A stretch of 64,000 nucleotides of DNA, from assembly GCF_036746095.1 (NCBI RefSeq), contig NZ_DAIOEU010000004.1:62001-126000 (forward strand), given 5' to 3'. The notes beneath the pieces are model-generated. The model had not been told where the DNA came from, made no database searches, and worked only from the letters and a program-made list of their open reading frames with translations. Position 1 is the first letter of the stretch. Every line of letters starts with the position of its first letter. The DNA comes from Dyella_B sp036746095. Its GTDB lineage: Bacteria; Pseudomonadota; Gammaproteobacteria; Xanthomonadales; Rhodanobacteraceae. Below are positions 63,943 to 64,000 of this stretch, piece by piece. A program made the translations under genes and the position numbers.

Positions 63943-64000
63943 ATGACAATAGGCCAAGATCAGTCTCCTTTCCTTGTCTTCGGCGCCCCCCGTTTCGATG
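63943..64000 (+). CDS. Start of a probable DegT/DnrJ/EryC1-type sugar aminotransferase (cut by window end)
   Basis: Only 19 codons are present (MTIGQDQSPFLVFGAPRFD). The FLVFGAP run followed by an acidic residue resembles the N-terminus of PLP-dependent sugar aminotransferases that make amino-sugars for O-antigens. The frame is open to the end. The 86 bases before it hold no gene. Identity is a guess from a short stretch. Confidence 0.4.
   Translation, partial: MTIGQDQSPFLVFGAPRFD

Noticed and set aside
1..64000. CRISPR arrays, tRNA or rRNA genes, prophage and toxin-antitoxin pairs
   Set aside because: No regularly spaced repeats, no RNA-gene signatures and no phage structural genes were recognised on either strand.

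Overview
The window is a 64 kb chromosomal stretch of a gammaproteobacterium. Gene content and protein style point to the Lysobacterales, most likely the Rhodanobacteraceae (Dyella/Rhodanobacter/Frateuria type) or a close Xanthomonadaceae relative. The supporting signs are a high-GC background, cyoABCD followed by a SURF1 gene, the xanB-rmlDCAB / metB / O-antigen layout known from Xanthomonas, and abundant REP-type palindromes beginning GTCATTCC. The genus is an inference; no rRNA or tRNA was seen.

Layout. 1-4.1 kb: 3' end of an RND efflux operon (permease, adaptor, outer-membrane lipoprotein). 4.1-12.2 kb: housekeeping genes (priA, a DUF3667 membrane protein, a MATE exporter, sppA, gluconokinase), with a pair of inverted DnaA boxes beside priA. 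12.3-14.7 kb: ahpF and ahpC, with an OxyR-type site upstream of ahpC. 15.2-17.7 kb: a broken DUF4396 gene and a GH15 glycosidase. 17.8-22.4 kb: a minus-strand set encoding an MFS transporter, an enolase-superfamily dehydratase, a PPC-domain protein, a sensory-rhodopsin-transducer homologue and an SDR, probably a sugar-acid pathway. 22.8-27.8 kb: cytochrome bo-type oxidase cyoABCD plus SURF1. 28-34.5 kb: a TetR regulator divergent from a second complete RND operon. 34.7-35.0 kb: a MITE inserted in a REP pair. 35.2-40.5 kb: DUF535 protein, ECF sigma factor, FecR and a TonB receptor with a signalling domain. 40.5-41.7 kb: a secreted phosphoesterase.

42-64 kb is the surface-polysaccharide locus. 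On the minus strand are rmlB, rmlA, rmlC, rmlD and xanB, making dTDP-rhamnose and GDP-mannose. A metB-like gene follows, and inside it the base composition falls sharply. The next 13 kb (48-61 kb) is visibly AT-richer and holds an ABC exporter (wzm, wzt), a 1038-residue protein with two glycosyltransferase domains, a sulfotransferase with a repeated coiled-coil tail, an AsnB-type amidotransferase, an acyltransferase, ugd and a methyltransferase. cysD and a cysN-cysC fusion follow, able to make PAPS, then the start of a likely sugar aminotransferase at the window edge.

The most interesting reading is that 48-64 kb makes a sulfated, possibly amidated and acylated, ABC-exported O-antigen. PAPS from cysD/cysNC would feed the sulfotransferase, and its coiled-coil tail recalls the chain-length ruler of WbdD, so it may cap the chain. 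This is a hypothesis from context, not a demonstrated function.
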